A stretch of 35,184 nt of DNA from a virus, in IMG/VR virus record IMGVR_UViG_3300019124_000096, positions 1 through 35,184 of that record. One strand, written 5' to 3'. Positions within the stretch are counted from its first letter, which is position 1; each line of letters begins with the position of its first letter. Position numbers and translations under genes: made by a program. This document shows positions 8,526 to 15,912 of this stretch, piece after piece. The notes under the pieces were generated by a model, which searched no databases, was not told the DNA's origin, and worked only from the letters and a program-made list of their open reading frames with translations.

Positions 8526-9013
8526 TGTCGCGCGACGTCCTCCTCATGCTGCTGCTGCTCGTCGCCGTCGGCGGCTACGTGGCTTTGCAGTCGCATCGGG
8601 TGCGGTCGGCCGAGGAAGCGGCCGCGACCGCGCAAGCGGACGCCCGGCGACTGCGCTCAGAACTTCAGGAGGCCCGCATGTCCGAGCGCGTGGTCACTCG
8701 CTACGTCGACCGTGTGCGCGTCGTGCGCGAGCGCGGCGCCACCATCACCAAGGAGATCCCTATCTATGTCACTGCGCGCGCCGACGCTCGCTGCGATGTG
8801 CCTGCTGGCTTTGTGCGGGTGCATGACGCAGCCGCCGCGAATCTGCCCCTCCGTGAACCCGCCGGAGATCTTGATGCGCCCGCCCCCGGCGTTACGCTCT
8901 CTGCCGTCGCCGACACCGTCGCCGGAAACTACGCAACCTGCCACGAAATCCGAGAGCAGGTGATCGGGCTGCAGGACTACGTGAGCGGCCTCCAAGAGGA
9001 GCGCGCGCCGTGA
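8525..9013 (+). CDS. Inner-membrane spanin subunit (Rz/LysB-like)
   Basis: A 162-residue type II membrane protein with an N-terminal membrane anchor (about residues 4-19). A long charged coiled-coil-like region follows (EEAAATAQADARRLRSELQ and onward) and then a periplasmic C-terminus. This is the i-spanin layout: with the outer lipoprotein it fuses inner and outer membranes in the last step of lysis. Its reading frame wholly contains a second frame encoding the lipoprotein partner. The ATG overlaps the endolysin TGA, and the stop overlaps the GTG of R. Confidence 0.85.
   Translation: MSRDVLLMLLLLVAVGGYVALQSHRVRSAEEAAATAQADARRLRSELQEARMSERVVTRYVDRVRVVRERGATITKEIPIYVTARADARCDVPAGFVRVHDAAAANLPLREPAGDLDAPAPGVTLSAVADTVAGNYATCHEIREQVIGLQDYVSGLQEERAP
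8766..8963 (+). CDS. Outer-membrane spanin lipoprotein (Rz1/LysC-like), nested
   Basis: A 65-residue product in the +1 frame entirely inside the Rz gene. It starts at ATG 8766 with MSLRAPTLAAMCLLALCGC, a lipoprotein signal with lipobox L-C-G-C and lipidated Cys19. A Pro-rich mature part follows (PPRICPSVNPPEILMRPPP), as in Rz1 and LysC. The nested arrangement matches lambda Rz/Rz1 and P2 lysB/lysC. An upstream in-frame start at 8712 would add 18 residues that do not look like part of a signal peptide. Confidence 0.85.
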   Translation: MSLRAPTLAAMCLLALCGCMTQPPRICPSVNPPEILMRPPPALRSLPSPTPSPETTQPATKSESR

Positions 9014-9492
9014 TCAAGCCGGACAGCTTGCGCGCCCACCTCACCGAGGCGCTGCCCGACCTGAAGCGCAACCCGGACCGGCTGCTGGTGTTCATCGACC
9101 GCGGAAGCCTAGTGGCAAACTTCGGGGCCACCGCCTCGTTCGAGTACCAGTACACGCTCAACCTGATTCTGACCGAGTTCGCCGGTCACCCCGATGCCGT
9201 GATGGTACCGCTGCTGGTCTGGCTGCAGCAGCACCAGCCCGAGCTGCTACTGAATCCGTCCGCGCGTGGCCAGATCACGTTCGAAGCCGACATCCTCGAT
9301 CACGGCAAGGTCGACCTCGACATCAAGCTACCGCTCACCGAGCGCGTCGGCGTCCACGCGCGGCCCGATGGTGGCTTCGACGTTGAGCACTACTCCGAGC
9401 CAACCGTAATCGAGCCCGCGCTGACCGCCGAGCACTGGCAGGTCTACCTGCGCGACGAGCTGATCGCCGAGTGGCACGTGCCGCCGCGGTGA
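9010..9492 (+). CDS. R: Tail completion protein (P2 gpR)
   Basis: Tail completion protein of 160 residues (P2 gpR 155). Recognisable features are the IKPDSLRAHLTEALPDLKRNPDRLLVFIDRG opening and the FEYQYTLNLILTEFAGHPD segment, which are family-typical. The start is GTG at 9010 overlapping the Rz stop (GTGA). It forms the usual pair with gene S just downstream. Confidence 0.92.
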   Translation: MIKPDSLRAHLTEALPDLKRNPDRLLVFIDRGSLVANFGATASFEYQYTLNLILTEFAGHPDAVMVPLLVWLQQHQPELLLNPSARGQITFEADILDHGKVDLDIKLPLTERVGVHARPDGGFDVEHYSEPTVIEPALTAEHWQVYLRDELIAEWHVPPR

Positions 9493-9496
9493 CACG

Positions 9497-9946
9497 GTGG
9501 ACGAGCTGAACCGCCTCGAGGAATGGGCCGCGCCCCTGCTGGCGCGCCTGCAGCCCGCCCAGCGCAACGCTCTCGCGCGCCGCCTGGCCACCGAGATGCG
9601 CCGCTCCCAGCAGCAGCGCATCTCTCAGCAGCGCAATCCAGACGGCACGGCCTACGCGCCGCGCAAGCCGCGGGCGCGTGAGAAGGCGGGCCGTGTTCGG
9701 CGGGCCATGTTCCAGCGCCTGCGTCAGGCCAAGCACCTCAAGGCGGGCGGGAATGCGAGCGAGGTCTGGGTGGGCTTCGTCGGGCGCACGGCGCGCATCG
9801 CCCGCGTGCACCAGGAGGGCCTCGTCGATCGCGTGAGCCCCGATGGCCCTCGCGTGCGCTACGAGCCCCGTGCCCTGCTGGGCTTTACCGCCGAGGATGT
9901 CGAGCTGGTGCAGTCCTTCCTCCTCGCAAACCTAGCGGAGCCCTGA
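9497..9946 (+). CDS. S: Phage virion morphogenesis / tail completion protein (P2 gpS)
   Basis: 149 residues, nearly equal to P2 gpS (150), and homologous to the Mu gpG-like virion morphogenesis family. Visible motifs are RRLATEMRRSQQQRISQQRNPDGTAYAPRKPR in the N-terminal half and RTARIARVHQEGL in the middle. It probably caps the tail at its head-proximal end. It is the last gene of the first late block; accessory genes follow where P2 has V. Confidence 0.92.
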   Translation: MDELNRLEEWAAPLLARLQPAQRNALARRLATEMRRSQQQRISQQRNPDGTAYAPRKPRAREKAGRVRRAMFQRLRQAKHLKAGGNASEVWVGFVGRTARIARVHQEGLVDRVSPDGPRVRYEPRALLGFTAEDVELVQSFLLANLAEP

Positions 9947-10056
9947 GCAACCGCACCTGCCTCTGCTGAGCGCGCCTAGGTACGGCAGGTTTTGTGACAT
10001 TCATCTCCGTTTAGCGGCGGACCGGGAAGCGCCAGTCAAATGGACGCGTCACGTCG

Positions 10057-10072
10057 TTGAGGTTAGCCTCAA
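10057..10072. repeat. Short palindrome upstream of the accessory gene
   Basis: TTGAGG/CCTCAA with a TTAG loop, extendable by one G-C pair, lies in the 237-bp gap between S and the accessory gene. The gap otherwise shows no gene. The palindrome could be an operator or hairpin governing the accessory gene. No convincing -35/-10 pair is visible. Confidence 0.35.
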
Positions 10073-10183
10073 CCGTTGGCCGCCGTGGAAGCCGCAGCGC
10101 GACAAGTTGTCGGCAACAACGAGCACATGGCTTGTCTGGGCGGCCATACAGCTTCAAAGGACTTCGCTGAGGAGAGGAAGGAG

Positions 10184-10663
10184 ATGACTTTTGCGGGTGA
10201 TGTCGTCCAGCTTGCGCGCCAGATGGGGGAGCAAACGGAAGCCGCGTTCGAGCAGCAGCTTTTGTTTATCCAGAACCTCAACAAGAGCAAGGCCAATTCA
10301 CAGCTCAAGGCCTACCATCCAGCGGCCAACCTGACGCCTGTCTTTCAATGCGCCCAGTACAAACTCTCGGCTTCGCCCAGGATCGTTCGATCCACTGATG
10401 GCGAGCTCATGACCGAGTACGCCTTCAGGACTGTCGATACCGGCGTTTTCGTGGCGGCTTTGTATCTCAGCAACGAGGGCGCGCTATACGAGCGGCCATC
10501 AACAAACGCTGAGTGTTTCGCTGAAATCAGCAACGGATATATATCCGATCGCATCACACACCTCCTCTATCAGAAGATGCTCGAGTCAGAGTTGTATGCT
10601 CCTTTGGTGAATGACCAAGGGCACGTCGAGACGCAGTCGGCGGCATTCCGGGCCCGCGGCTAG
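10184..10663 (+). CDS. Accessory hypothetical protein (moron candidate)
   Basis: I do not recognise this 159-residue protein. It opens with an amphipathic helix (MTFAGDVVQLARQMGEQTEAAFEQ) followed by a mixed alpha/beta region, with no signal peptide or membrane segment. The start at 10184 follows a purine-rich GAGGAGAGGAAGGAG ribosome site; the frame is open back to 10076. Its G+C and codon use are visibly lower than in the flanking late genes, and it interrupts the P2 order at S/V. Both point to late acquisition with independent expression. A cargo role such as exclusion or host modulation is only inference. Confidence 0.6.
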   Translation: MTFAGDVVQLARQMGEQTEAAFEQQLLFIQNLNKSKANSQLKAYHPAANLTPVFQCAQYKLSASPRIVRSTDGELMTEYAFRTVDTGVFVAALYLSNEGALYERPSTNAECFAEISNGYISDRITHLLYQKMLESELYAPLVNDQGHVETQSAAFRARG

Positions 10664-10742
10664 CCCCGCACTGCGGCAGCAACTGCCCTATGCGCGGAAC
10701 AAACGGCAATCGGGCTGTCCTCGACAAGACTTCACCCACCTG

Positions 10743-10768
10743 CCCCGACACCCCTTCGGGGTCAGGGG
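10743..10768. terminator. Bipartite hairpin between converging genes
   Basis: CCCC (10743-10746) pairs with GGGG (10765-10768), and inside it ACCCC (10750-10754) pairs with GGGGT (10758-10762) around a TTC loop. It lies between the converging accessory gene and methylase gene, where a terminator is expected, but has no T-run on either strand. Confidence 0.4.
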
Positions 10769-10786
10769 CGATGCGCTCCTGCCGCA

Positions 10787-11635
10787 TCACCACGTGCGAA
10801 TCAGCAGCTCGCCGGCAGGCTTGGCTCTGGAGCCGCCGCCGACGGTGTACGTGATGCTCAGCAGCTCGCAGCTGAAGCCGGCGTACACGCGGCGCATGTC
10901 CGGGTGATCGTTGATCGTCAGGATTGCGCGCCCCTGCAGCGAACGCATCGCAGCGGCCAGCGCCTCGTGCTGGTCGATCCCGAAGCTGTTGCCGTAGCCC
11001 ATCGTCTGCCAGTACGGCGGATCGAGGAAGAACAGCGTCTCCGGCCGATCGTACCGCTGCAGGCACTCCTGCCACGGCAGGTGCTCGATGGTGACGCGTG
11101 CCAGGCGCAGGTGCGCCTGGCTGAGATCCTCCTCGATGCGCAACAGGTTGATGCGAGGCGCGGATCCCGGCGAGACGCCAAACGTCTGGCTCGCCACCTT
11201 TCCACCGAATGCCAGCTTCTGCAAATAGAAGAAGCGCGCCGCGCGCTGGATGTCGGTGAGCGTGTCCACGTGCTGCAGCTGTGCCCACCGGAACATCTCG
11301 CGGCTTACGAGCGCCCACCGGAACTGCCTCACCAGCTCCTCGAGGTGGTGCTGCACGCACCGGTACAGGCGCACGAGCTCGCCGTTGATGTCGTTGATGA
11401 CCTCGATCGGCGCAGGGTCGCGCATGAAGAGGATCGCGGCGCTGCCGGCGAACGGCTCCACGTAGGTGCGGTGCGGGGCGGTCAGCAGAGGAAGGATGTG
11501 CTTGGCCAGGCGGCGCTTGTTGCCAGGCCAAGGAAAGAGCGGTCTGTGCACGAACGTCAGCGGGGCGAACGGAACCGGGGGCGCCGGCGGGGCGCTGAGC
11601 CTGTCGCGGCAGCGCCGCAGGCGCAGCTGCCGCAC
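10787..11635 (-). CDS. DNA N6-adenine methyltransferase (Dam/D12 class)
   Basis: Methylates adenine N6 using S-adenosylmethionine. The 282-residue frame has the class-alpha order: SAM-binding PLFPWPGNKRRLAKHILPLL, YVEPFAGSAAILF, then catalytic DPPY in FFLDPPYWQTMGYG. The first ~28 residues are Arg/Pro-rich, and a second GTG at 11551 gives a product starting just before the conserved core, so the start is uncertain. It lies on the strand opposite to all surrounding late genes. A TGT-N13-ACA dyad lies between it and J. No restriction partner is seen, so protection of phage DNA from host restriction or a regulatory role is likely. Confidence 0.88.
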   Translation of the reverse strand: MRQLRLRRCRDRLSAPPAPPVPFAPLTFVHRPLFPWPGNKRRLAKHILPLLTAPHRTYVEPFAGSAAILFMRDPAPIEVINDINGELVRLYRCVQHHLEELVRQFRWALVSREMFRWAQLQHVDTLTDIQRAARFFYLQKLAFGGKVASQTFGVSPGSAPRINLLRIEEDLSQAHLRLARVTIEHLPWQECLQRYDRPETLFFLDPPYWQTMGYGNSFGIDQHEALAAAMRSLQGRAILTINDHPDMRRVYAGFSCELLSITYTVGGGSRAKPAGELLIRTW

Positions 11636-11637
11636 GC

Positions 11638-11656
11638 TGTAGAACTCGGGGGGACA
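11638..11656. promoter_or_regulatory. Putative Ogr-binding dyad between dam-type gene and J
   Basis: TGT-N13-ACA, with the same 13-nt spacing as the sites upstream of O and V. Its centre (11647) is 75 bp from the chosen J start. On the other strand a start site 55 bp away would fall near 11592, before the GTG 11551 start of the methylase. It could therefore serve both directions. Confidence 0.45.
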
Positions 11657-11721
11657 AGGCGCCGTCGTTGCCGCACGTGACCGCGGCGGACAGCCTGACG
11701 CAGCCCTTCGCGTCGGCTGCC

Positions 11722-12612
11722 ATGTCCAAACTCACTGCCGTCGACTTGTCGCGCCTGCCCGCACCGGACGTGGTCGAAGAACTCGACTACGAGACGATCT
11801 TCGCCGGCATGCTGTCCAAGCTGCGGGAGTATGAGCCGCAGTTTACGGCTTTGACGGAAGCAGATCCGGCATACAAGCTGCTGCAGGTCTGCGCGCTCTA
11901 CGTCCTGCACATCCTGCAACGGGTGAACGACAAGGCGCGCGCCGTGCTGCTCGCCTATGCGCGCGGTTCCGAGCTCGATCACCTCGGCGCTCTGCTTGGC
12001 GTCACCCGTCGCCAACTGGATCCCGGTGACCCTGTGCGCGGCGTGCCTCCGACGATGGAGGGCGACGCGGAACTGCGGAGGCGGATCCAGCTCGCACCGG
12101 AGGGCTATAGCGTCGCAGGGCCCGAGAGCGCGTACGTCTACCACGCACTCAGCGCGCACCCGGACGTGCTCGATGCAAGCGCCACCAGCCCATCTCCTGG
12201 CCAGGTGGTCGTCACGCTCCTTGCCCGACAGGGCGACGGCACCGCGAACCAAGCACTCATCGACGCCGTCGCGGCGCAACTGCGCGACGATAGCGTGCGG
12301 CCGCTGACCGACAACGTCACGGTGCAAGGCGCGCAGATCGTGCCCTACAGCGTGCACGCAACGGTCTACACCTACTCTGGGCCTGACGCCGCCCTTGTGC
12401 TGACCGAGGCGCGTCGTCGCCTCGAGCGGTACGTGGCGGAGTCGCATCGTCTCGGGCGTGATGTCCCGCTATCCGGCATCTACTCCGCACTGCATGCCGA
12501 AGGCGTCCAGCGCGTGCAGCTTGCCTCGCCAAGCGAGGATCTGACGATCGATCGAACGCAGGCGGCCTGGTGCACTGGGATCACGATCGTCGCAGGTGGC
12601 GTCGATGAATAG
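11722..12612 (+). CDS. J: Baseplate assembly protein J (P2 gpJ)
   Basis: Baseplate wedge protein, 296 residues (P2 gpJ 302). It has the classic N-terminus (LTAVDLSRLPAPDVVEELDYETIF), then FTALTEADPAYKLLQVCALY and YARGSELDHLGALLGVTR. The frame is open back to 11668, but family alignment and length favour ATG 11722. The stop overlaps the I start. Unlike P2, V and W do not precede it, so J opens this operon segment downstream of the Ogr-like dyad. Confidence 0.94.
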   Translation: MSKLTAVDLSRLPAPDVVEELDYETIFAGMLSKLREYEPQFTALTEADPAYKLLQVCALYVLHILQRVNDKARAVLLAYARGSELDHLGALLGVTRRQLDPGDPVRGVPPTMEGDAELRRRIQLAPEGYSVAGPESAYVYHALSAHPDVLDASATSPSPGQVVVTLLARQGDGTANQALIDAVAAQLRDDSVRPLTDNVTVQGAQIVPYSVHATVYTYSGPDAALVLTEARRRLERYVAESHRLGRDVPLSGIYSALHAEGVQRVQLASPSEDLTIDRTQAAWCTGITIVAGGVDE

Positions 12613-13231
12613 CCTGCTGCCGCCGAACGCTACGCCCGCCGAGCGGGCGCTTGAGCGCGTCATGGCAGAGGCGATCGCCAGCGTGCCCGTGCCATTGCAC
12701 AAGCTGTGGAACGCGGACACGTGCCCTGTCGCCCTACTCCCGTGGCTTGCCGATGCCCTCTCCGTCGATGTGTGGGACGCCGCTTGGCCCGAGCAAGCCA
12801 AGCGCGATGCGATCCGAGCCAGCTTTCTAGTCCACCGGCACAAGGGCACGGCCGGCGCCGTCAAGCGGGCGCTCGCCGCGCTGGGCTGGGCCACAGACGT
12901 CGTGGAGTGGTTTCAAGAGTCGCCGCCGGCGCCGCCCTACACCTTCGCGATAGAGGCACGGCTCGATGCTCGCGGCATCAGCGCCGAACTGTATGACGAG
13001 CTGGAACGAATCGCGCTCGAAACCAAGAATGCGCGGAGCCATCTGAGCCGAGTAAGCCTCATCGCGAGGCTGCCGAACACTTTTCGCTTCCACGGCGCGA
13101 CGGTGGCAGCCGAAACCGTCGAGGTGCTCCCGTATGCACTTAGCGAGTTGAGTGCGCCCACCTCAGTTCGCGTCGCCTGCGCGGTGGTCGCGCACGAGAT
13201 CGTGACCCTCCTTCCATTGGTGCACCCATGA
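12605..13231 (+). CDS. I: Tail protein I (P2 gpI)
   Basis: Baseplate wedge protein of 208 residues (P2 gpI 176). It carries the family signature LPPNATPAERALERVMA, then NADTCPVALLPWLADALSVDVWD and FLVHRHKGTAGAVKRALAALG. It overlaps J by 8 nt and the next gene by 4 nt (ATGA), so translation of J, I and the fibre gene is coupled. Confidence 0.93.
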   Translation: MNSLLPPNATPAERALERVMAEAIASVPVPLHKLWNADTCPVALLPWLADALSVDVWDAAWPEQAKRDAIRASFLVHRHKGTAGAVKRALAALGWATDVVEWFQESPPAPPYTFAIEARLDARGISAELYDELERIALETKNARSHLSRVSLIARLPNTFRFHGATVAAETVEVLPYALSELSAPTSVRVACAVVAHEIVTLLPLVHP

Positions 13232-13842
13232 GCTACTACAGCGTCCTTACCACTATCGGCGAGCAGAAGCTCGCCACCGCGATCGCCGAAGGCACCACCG
13301 TCAACATCACCGAGATGGCGCTTGGCGACGGTGGGGGCGCGCCGGTGACACCCGTCGAGAACCGCGCAGCTCTCGTGCGCGAGGTCAATCGCGGCCCCGT
13401 TGGGTCGCTGACGCAGGACCCCGTCAATCCGAGCTACCTAACGGCGCAGCGCGTCATTGCGCCCAACGTCGGGGGATGGACCATCCGCGAGGTCGGCCTT
13501 TTTGACGCCGACGGCGACCTGCTCGTGTACGGCAACTTTCCTGAGAGCTACAAGCCGCAGCTGTCGGAAGGGTCCGGCAAGGAACTGATCATCAAGCTGG
13601 TGTTCGAGGTGGCGTCGGCCAGCGCAATCAGCTTGGCGATCGACCCGTCGGTCGTGCTCGCCTCTCGGGACTACGTCGACGACGCGATCGCTGAGGCCAC
13701 CGATGGCCTGGCATCTCGCGGCTACGTAGACGGCGCCATCGCCGCAGCGACCAGTGGCCTGGCATCCGAGAGCTACGTCGACAGCGCCATCTCCGCTGCA
13801 TTCAAGGCCGACAGGCCCTACCGCTTCTTCCGCAACCGCTGA
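13228..13842 (+). CDS. Tail-fibre N-terminal domain protein (short gpH-like)
   Basis: 204 residues matching the N-terminal baseplate-attachment domain of P2 gpH-type fibres (SYYSVLTTIGEQKLATAIAEG, then VGGWTIREVGLFDADGDLLVYGNFPESYKP). The C-terminal 65 residues contain three degenerate copies of an LAS-x-x-YVD-x-AI-x-A unit, probably a trimeric coiled stalk. P2 gpH is about 670 residues, so this is an anchor and short stalk without receptor-binding part. That part is probably provided by the following genes. Confidence 0.85.
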   Translation: MSYYSVLTTIGEQKLATAIAEGTTVNITEMALGDGGGAPVTPVENRAALVREVNRGPVGSLTQDPVNPSYLTAQRVIAPNVGGWTIREVGLFDADGDLLVYGNFPESYKPQLSEGSGKELIIKLVFEVASASAISLAIDPSVVLASRDYVDDAIAEATDGLASRGYVDGAIAAATSGLASESYVDSAISAAFKADRPYRFFRNR

Positions 13843-13851
13843 GAACCCCCG

Positions 13852-14178
13852 ATGCCATCCGGACGCTTGGGCAAGGCCGACCTGGCCGCCAACACAAACA
13901 CCGACCTCTACACCGTTCCCGCCGGCAACGTGGCAACGGCCTCCGTGTGCCTGGTCAACCGTGGTGCGGCGGATGTCACCGTGCGGGTAGCGGTGCGAAG
14001 CGGTGCCGCTGGCGCGGCCCCGGACAATGCCGACTTCCTCGAGTACGACGCCAAGATTCCGCCGAGCGGCGTCCTGGAGAGGACGCAGATCGCGCTCGCA
14101 GCCGGCGAGACGATCACAGTACGTGCAAGCGCGTCTGGCGTTTCGGCCCGCGTGCACGGATTCGAGGAGAGCGCGTGA
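13852..14178 (+). CDS. Small beta-rich tail-fibre-locus protein
   Basis: 108 residues. The layout (LAANTNTDLYTVPAGNVAT, then VCLVNRGAADVTVRVAV, then an EYDAKIPPSGVLERTQIALAAGETI stretch) belongs to a conserved hypothetical family often found beside phage tail-fibre genes. I read it as a beta-sandwich structural or adhesin accessory. It starts 9 nt after the short fibre gene and its stop overlaps the ATG of the next gene by one base. The exact role is unknown. Confidence 0.75.
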   Translation: MPSGRLGKADLAANTNTDLYTVPAGNVATASVCLVNRGAADVTVRVAVRSGAAGAAPDNADFLEYDAKIPPSGVLERTQIALAAGETITVRASASGVSARVHGFEESA

Positions 14179-14900
14179 TGGGCCGCTTTGCTAGCGACAT
14201 CGCAACCCTCTTGAGCGGCACGCAGCGCCGCCAGGTCGTCACGCTGACTGCCTCAAACCCTTCCGTGCCAATTCCGTCCTGGGCACAAGGCGGCAAGGGC
14301 ATCGTCAGGGTCACCGGATGTGGCGCGGGCGGTGGCGGCGCTGGCGGACCCGGAGCCTCCGGCGCGGTCGCCTGGGAGCATCCGCTGGTCATTCCACCGG
14401 GCATCACCACGCTCGCAGCCGTGATCGGTGCAGGCGGTGCGGCCGGCGTCCGCGATTCGACCGCGGGCGCCACAGGTGGACACACGGCGGTTTCCATGAA
14501 CGCCATCGAGATCCTGCGGCTTGGGGGTGGCCAGGGCGGCAACAGCGGATCGGGAAGCGGTAACGGCGGTGTGCCCATGATGTACGGGAAGAACGTGCTC
14601 GTGGCGAGCAACGTCACCTCGAGCGCGAACGTCTTCGTCATCGACGTGGAGCGCGCTGCGGCGAACGCTGCCAGGGGCGCCACCGCCATTCGTTCCCTCG
14701 GATGCGGCATGGCCGGCTTCCAGACGCAACAGAACCCGGCCGGTCAGGCGTCATCCGCAAACACCGAGGGGACGCCCTCGCCATTCGGCGCCAACGGCAA
14801 CGGATACGGCTACGGCGGCGCTGGCTCATCAAATTCTGGGCAGGCTGGCCAGGCCGGCGGCCCTGGATTCCTTGTCCTCGAATTCGTGGAGGGCCTGTAA
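14178..14900 (+). CDS. Glycine-rich tail-fibre tip / adhesin candidate
   Basis: 240 residues with pronounced Gly-rich runs at about residues 49-62 (GAGGGGAGGPGASGA), 115-132 and near the C-terminus (GANGNGYGYGGAGSSNSGQAG). These resemble the Gly-rich loops of phage tip adhesins. The ending GGPGFLVLEFVEGL is typical of fibre C-termini of this type. It is probably the receptor-binding subunit on the short gpH-like anchor; that role is inferred from composition and position. It is coupled at both ends by one-base stop/start overlaps. Confidence 0.7.
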   Translation: MGRFASDIATLLSGTQRRQVVTLTASNPSVPIPSWAQGGKGIVRVTGCGAGGGGAGGPGASGAVAWEHPLVIPPGITTLAAVIGAGGAAGVRDSTAGATGGHTAVSMNAIEILRLGGGQGGNSGSGSGNGGVPMMYGKNVLVASNVTSSANVFVIDVERAAANAARGATAIRSLGCGMAGFQTQQNPAGQASSANTEGTPSPFGANGNGYGYGGAGSSNSGQAGQAGGPGFLVLEFVEGL

Positions 14901-15388
14901 TGGCTCGCACTCTCGCACTCCTTGCCGGCGACACCATCGAGAACATCGTGCTCGGTGAGCCCGAAGATTTTCCGCATGCGGTCGATGTCACCGACCACGA
15001 CCCGGCACCGGGGCTGGGCTGGACCCTCGTCGATGACACGTTCGTGCCGCCCGAGCCGGTAACGCCGCCGCAATCCGTTCGGAGGCGATGGGTGACCACG
15101 CGTCGATTCCGCGAGCGCCTCTCCGATGAAGAGAACGATCGCTCCGAGCTGTTCATCCTGCGGGCCATGCGCCCCGACGCAACCGACACGGACATGCTGA
15201 TCGCAGCCAAGCTGCAGCGGCTCAACCGCATGCTGTCCGATGGCCCGTATGTTGATCTCGACGACCCGACGACGCGTGCAGGCGTGCACGCGCTGGCCAC
15301 GATCCCGGGCCTGCTCGACCACCCGGAGCGCCCAGCGGAGATCCTCGACGGCCCCATCCCGGATCACCAGTACCACCCTGACGCCTAG
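14900..15388 (+). CDS. Tail-fibre-locus hypothetical protein (possible assembly factor)
   Basis: 162 residues. The N-terminus (LALLAGDTIENIVLGEPEDFPHAVDV, then GLGWTLVDDTFVPPEP) resembles the short beta domain at the start of many tail-fibre-associated proteins. The rest is helical and charged (RRFRERLSDEENDRSELF) and ends with a short PDHQYHPDA tail. Position after the tip protein suggests a fibre assembly chaperone, without firm motif support. Confidence 0.6.
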   Translation: MARTLALLAGDTIENIVLGEPEDFPHAVDVTDHDPAPGLGWTLVDDTFVPPEPVTPPQSVRRRWVTTRRFRERLSDEENDRSELFILRAMRPDATDTDMLIAAKLQRLNRMLSDGPYVDLDDPTTRAGVHALATIPGLLDHPERPAEILDGPIPDHQYHPDA

Positions 15389-15390
15389 CC

Positions 15391-15828
15391 ATGCCGGCCG
15401 TCGACGTCGTCTTTACGCGCAGGCACGCGCCGGGAAGCATTCTGCTGCGGACATTCCTGTGGTCCGAGTGGTCGCACGTCGCCCTGATCGACGGTGACGA
15501 GATCGTGGAGGCAGCCGCAGGCCAGGGCGTGAGGGTGAGGCCGCTCGCGGACCTGCTCGCCGAAGCGAGCGAGTACGAAGTCATCGCGGTGCCGGCGCGG
15601 TCACCACGCGCCGTGCTTGCGGCGGCGCGTTCGCAGGTCGGCAAGCCGTACGACTGGCGTGGAGTGCTAGGCATCGGCGCGCGTAGGCGCTGGCAGGACA
15701 CCGACGCCTGGTTCTGCAGCGAGCTCGTCGCGTGGGCGTTTGCGCGCGGCGGATCGCCGCTGGTCAGGGTGGACGCGTGGCGGATTACTCCGCGCGACTT
15801 GTACATACCGATCTTCCAACCCGCCTAA
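15391..15828 (+). CDS. Permuted NlpC/P60-like (YiiX-type) papain-fold protein
   Basis: 145 residues with the order of a circularly permuted NlpC/P60 domain: histidine first (WSHVALIDGDEIVEA, His28), cysteine last (WFCSELVAWAFARGG, Cys near residue 110), with RSQVGKPYDW between. Permuted members include peptidases, amidases and acyl-processing enzymes. In this fibre locus, cell-wall hydrolysis during entry or receptor modification are possibilities. It starts 2 nt after the previous stop. The fold call rests on motif order only. Confidence 0.7.
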   Translation: MPAVDVVFTRRHAPGSILLRTFLWSEWSHVALIDGDEIVEAAAGQGVRVRPLADLLAEASEYEVIAVPARSPRAVLAAARSQVGKPYDWRGVLGIGARRRWQDTDAWFCSELVAWAFARGGSPLVRVDAWRITPRDLYIPIFQPA

Positions 15829-15837
15829 ACGTCATGC

Positions 15838-15861
15838 GCGGCCCGCTGTAAACCGGGCCGC
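15838..15861 (+). repeat. Perfect 8-bp hairpin upstream of V
   Basis: GCGGCCCG (15838-15845) pairs with CGGGCCGC (15854-15861) around an 8-nt loop, just after the permuted NlpC/P60 gene. It has no T-run. Its right arm overlaps the Ogr-like dyad and would bury any ribosome site for an ATG at 15865. Confidence 0.55.
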
Positions 15862-15865
15862 CACA
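15847..15865. promoter_or_regulatory. Putative Ogr-binding dyad upstream of V
   Basis: TGT-N13-ACA with the same spacing as the two other late-operon sites. It would place a late promoter before V-W-FI-FII-E-T-U-D, equivalent to the PV and PF promoters of P2. Its centre is only 57 bp before the chosen V start, so the transcript leader would be very short. Confidence 0.45.
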
Positions 15866-15912
15866 TGCCGAGCGCGATGCGTCGTGGCACCAACGCCGAC
15901 ACCATCGCGGAC

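Noticed and set aside
9985-10020. Possible sigma-70 promoter before the accessory gene
   Set aside because: TTGTGA and TTTAGC are poor matches with doubtful spacing, so not called.
10076-10183. Upstream extension of the accessory protein by 36 residues
   Set aside because: A strong purine-rich ribosome site sits directly before ATG 10184, and the extension has no matching signal.
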